A stretch of DNA of 64,000 bases from Actinotalea solisilvae. Its GTDB lineage: Bacteria > Actinomycetota > Actinomycetes > Actinomycetales > Cellulomonadaceae. The notes under the pieces are model-generated. The model saw nothing but the letters and a program-made list of their open reading frames with translations. It ran no database searches and was not told the DNA's origin. The first letter of the stretch is position 1. Each line of letters opens with the position of its first letter. Made by a program: the position numbers and the translations under genes. Positions 62,073 to 64,000 of this stretch are shown here, in pieces. The stretch spans positions 62,001 to 126,000 of the forward strand of contig NZ_JADDKQ010000004.1 in the NCBI RefSeq assembly GCF_016464425.1, written 5' to 3'.

Positions 62073-62408
62073 TCAGGCGGAGGGCAGGTCGACCGGGAGG
62101 CCCGCCGCGCGCCACGCGCCCGTGCCGCCCGCGACGTTGGCGACGTCGTACCCCTGCTGGCCGAGCCACGCGGTGACCTGCGCCGAGCGGCCGCCCGACT
62201 CGCAGATGACGAAGACCTCGCCCGGCAGCGTGGTCACCTCACTGACGCGCTCGACGAACTCGCTCAGCGGGATGTTCACGGCGCCGGGCACGTGGCCGGC
62301 CGCGAACTCGTGCGTCTCGCGCACGTCGACGACGGTCGTACGCGCGGCGTCAGGGGCGGCGGCGTCGTCGAGCGCGGCACGCAGGGTGGGGATGTCGATC
62401 TCGCGCAC
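62073..62408 (-). CDS. Rhodanese-like domain protein
   Basis: This is a single-domain sulfurtransferase of 111 residues. The catalytic loop CESGGRS (in VFVICESGGRSAQVTAWL) holds the persulfide Cys. VDVRETHEFAAGHVPGAVNIP is the classic first half. The GTG at 62408 has a CCGGAG site. It is divergent from nadC. The sulfur acceptor is unknown. A link to the NadA iron-sulfur cluster is only speculation, as nadA is not in the window. Confidence 0.9.
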   Translation of the reverse strand: MREIDIPTLRAALDDAAAPDAARTTVVDVRETHEFAAGHVPGAVNIPLSEFVERVSEVTTLPGEVFVICESGGRSAQVTAWLGQQGYDVANVAGGTGAWRAAGLPVDLPSA

Positions 62409-62528
62409 GGGTGTCTCCGGGGGCTGGGGGAGCGAGGTCCGGTGGTCAGGGTCTGCGCCGACCGTACCTCGCGGACGGCGCGCGGTCGCCGCCCCTCGCT
62501 GCCGGCGTAGGCGGCTACCGTGACGCCC

Positions 62529-63425
62529 GTGACCGACATCCCCGGCCTGACCGCGCTCGTCTCCGTCGCGCTCGACGAGGACCTGGGCCCCGCACCCGGC
62601 CGCGACGTCACCACCCAGGCGACCATCCCGCCGGACGCCATCGGCACCGCGCACCTCGTGGCGCGCGCCGACGGCGTCGTCGCCGGGCTCGAGGCGGTCG
62701 CGCTGGTCGCGACGCAGGTCGCGGACCGGCTCGCGCTCCCCGCGGTCGACGTCGTCCTGCGCGTGGTCGACGGCACGCGCGTGCGCCGCGGCGACGTCGT
62801 CGCCGAGCTCACGGGGCCGGTCCAGGTGCTCCTCGTCGCCGAGCGGACGCTGCTCAACCTCGTGAGCCGCGCGTCCGGCGTCGCGACGCACACCCGCCGC
62901 TGGGCCGACGCGCTCGAGGGCGCGGGCGCAACCGTGCTCGACACGCGCAAGACGACGCCCGGCCTGCGCGCGCTCGAGAAGCACGCCGTCCGCGCGGGCG
63001 GGGGCGGCAACAAGCGCATGGGGCTCTACGACGTCGCGATGGTCAAGGACAACCACGTCGTCGCCGCGGGCTCGGTCGCCGCCGCGGTCGCGGCGGTCCG
63101 GGCGCGCTTCCCGGACGTCGAGATCCAGGTCGAGGCGGACACCCTCGCGCAGGCGATGGAGGCGCTCGACGGCGGCGCGCGGTTCCTCCTGCTCGACAAC
63201 ATGGCGCCCCCGGTGCTCGCCGAGGTCGTCGCCGCGGTCCGGGCGCGCGAGCCCGAGACCGGGCCCGTGCTCCTCGAGGCCACGGGCAACCTCACGCTGG
63301 ACCGGGCCGCGGAGGTCGCCGCGACCGGCGTCGACCACCTGTCCGTGGGCGGGCTCACCCACTCGTCGCCGATCCTGGACCTGGCGCTCGACCTCGTAGG
63401 ATCGGCCGGTGACCTCCCCGGCTGA
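62529..63425 (+). CDS. nadC: Nicotinate-nucleotide pyrophosphorylase (carboxylating)
   Basis: It converts quinolinate and PRPP to nicotinate mononucleotide. It has 298 residues. [19 protein letters not shown] and [20 protein letters not shown] are the substrate-binding blocks, and [20 protein letters not shown] and [13 protein letters not shown] are near the end. The GTG at 62529 is chosen because TACCGT (62516-62521) lies 7 nt upstream; the in-frame GTG at 62520 would sit inside that -10 box. The stop overlaps lysS by 17 nt. Confidence 0.95.
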   Translation: MTDIPGLTALVSVALDEDLGPAPGRDVTTQATIPPDAIGTAHLVARADGVVAGLEAVALVATQVADRLALPAVDVVLRVVDGTRVRRGDVVAELTGPVQVLLVAERTLLNLVSRASGVATHTRRWADALEGAGATVLDTRKTTPGLRALEKHAVRAGGGGNKRMGLYDVAMVKDNHVVAAGSVAAAVAAVRARFPDVEIQVEADTLAQAMEALDGGARFLLLDNMAPPVLAEVVAAVRAREPETGPVLLEATGNLTLDRAAEVAATGVDHLSVGGLTHSSPILDLALDLVGSAGDLPG

Positions 63426-64000
63426 CCCCGCCACCTCGACCCCCGCCGCCCCGGCCGTGCCCGACGCGGCCCCTGCGCCGGTCGAGGCCGACCTGCCCGA
63501 GCAGATGCGCGTCCGGCGGGAGAAGCGCGAGCGGCTCATCGCCGAGGGCCGCGAGGCCTACCCGGTCGGCGTCCCGGTGACGACGACGGTCGCGCAGGTG
63601 CGCGCCGAGCACGCGGGCCTCGAGGCCGGCGAGGAGACCGACGTGGAGGTCGGCGTCGCCGCGCGCGTCGTCTACCTGCGCACGACGGGCAAGCTGTGCT
63701 TCGTCACGCTCCAGGACGGCGAGGGCAACCGGCTCCAGGCGATGCTCAGCCAGGCCGTCGTGGGCGAGGAGTCGCTCGCGCGCTTCAAGGCCGACGTCGA
63801 CCTCGGCGACCACCTCTTCGTCCACGGCCGCGTCATCAGCTCGCGCCGCGGCGAGCTGAGCGTCTTCGCCGACGACTGGCGGGTCGCCGCCAAGGCGCTG
63901 CGCCCGCTGCCCGTGCTGCACAAGGAGCTCTCGGAGGAGGCGCGCGTCCGGCGGCGCTACGTCGACCTCATCGTGCGCCCGCAGGCGCGCGACACCGCGC
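63409..64000 (+). CDS. lysS: Lysyl-tRNA synthetase, class II (partial, 3' end outside window)
   Basis: This is the start of LysRS, about 197 residues visible. After a Pro/Ala-rich lead (1-30) comes the class II LysRS opening [20 protein letters not shown]. The OB-fold tRNA-binding domain follows: [20 protein letters not shown], then [20 protein letters not shown] and the transition [15 protein letters not shown] into the catalytic domain. TAGGAT (63397-63402) lies 6 nt before the GTG, within nadC, indicating leaderless transcription. Confidence 0.93.
   Translation, partial: MTSPADPATSTPAAPAVPDAAPAPVEADLPEQMRVRREKRERLIAEGREAYPVGVPVTTTVAQVRAEHAGLEAGEETDVEVGVAARVVYLRTTGKLCFVTLQDGEGNRLQAMLSQAVVGEESLARFKADVDLGDHLFVHGRVISSRRGELSVFADDWRVAAKALRPLPVLHKELSEEARVRRRYVDLIVRPQARDTA

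Overview
The window is very GC-rich, gene-dense chromosomal DNA from an actinobacterium. The evidence is GTG starts, 4-nt stop/start overlaps, a zinc-type S14, an F420-type LLM oxidoreductase, DUF5709, DUF3180 and DUF2342-type proteins, a FolB-FolK fusion, and many apparently leaderless genes. The gene order fits Micrococcales, most likely Cellulomonadaceae or a close relative. That placement is inferred from gene content, not from a search. The window opens inside rplN and closes inside lysS.

Layout: (1) 1-10.8 kb is the end of the S10/spc ribosomal cluster (rplN to rplO), then secY-adk-map, then infA-rpmJ-rpsM-rpsK-rpoA-rplQ. (2) 10.8-18.7 kb holds a hydrolase, a ROK-family protein, truA, a DUF5709 protein, an ABC-F ATPase, a divergent lysE/lysG-type exporter and regulator pair, and rplM-rpsI. 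(3) 18.8-25.1 kb holds amino-sugar, formylation and CoA genes (glmM, def, dedA-type, coaA, glmS, acpS). (4) 25.2-25.6 kb is a non-coding cluster of short repeats. (5) 25.6-41.3 kb holds an LLM oxidoreductase, metH, nnrE-nnrD, a P-loop kinase, alr, the t6A set tsaE-tsaB-rimI-tsaD, a VOC protein, a PadR-controlled membrane protein, a GCS2 ligase with a THUMP-like methyltransferase, and a HrcA-controlled solitary groES. (6) 41.4-48.6 kb holds ppa, dacB, a zincin, tilS, hpt and ftsH. (7) 48.6-55.7 kb is a folate run (folE, folP, folB-folK) interrupted by a lone AbiEi/DUF559-like gene between palindromic repeats, followed by DUF3180 and two PH-domain membrane proteins. (8) 55.7-63.4 kb is DUF2520-panC-panD-nadB, an accessory patch with small genes and a decayed copy of the nadB 3' end, then a rhodanese, nadC and the start of lysS.

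Most of the window is housekeeping. Three places depart from that: the 49.2-50.8 kb insert in the folate run (17-bp tandem repeats, three hairpin palindromes and a putative nuclease gene), the 25.2-25.6 kb clustered repeats, and the 59.7-62.0 kb patch that separates nadB from nadC. Ribosomal protein L15 also carries a histone-tail-like Ala/Lys extension of about 108 residues. I saw no tRNA, rRNA, insertion sequence or CRISPR array.
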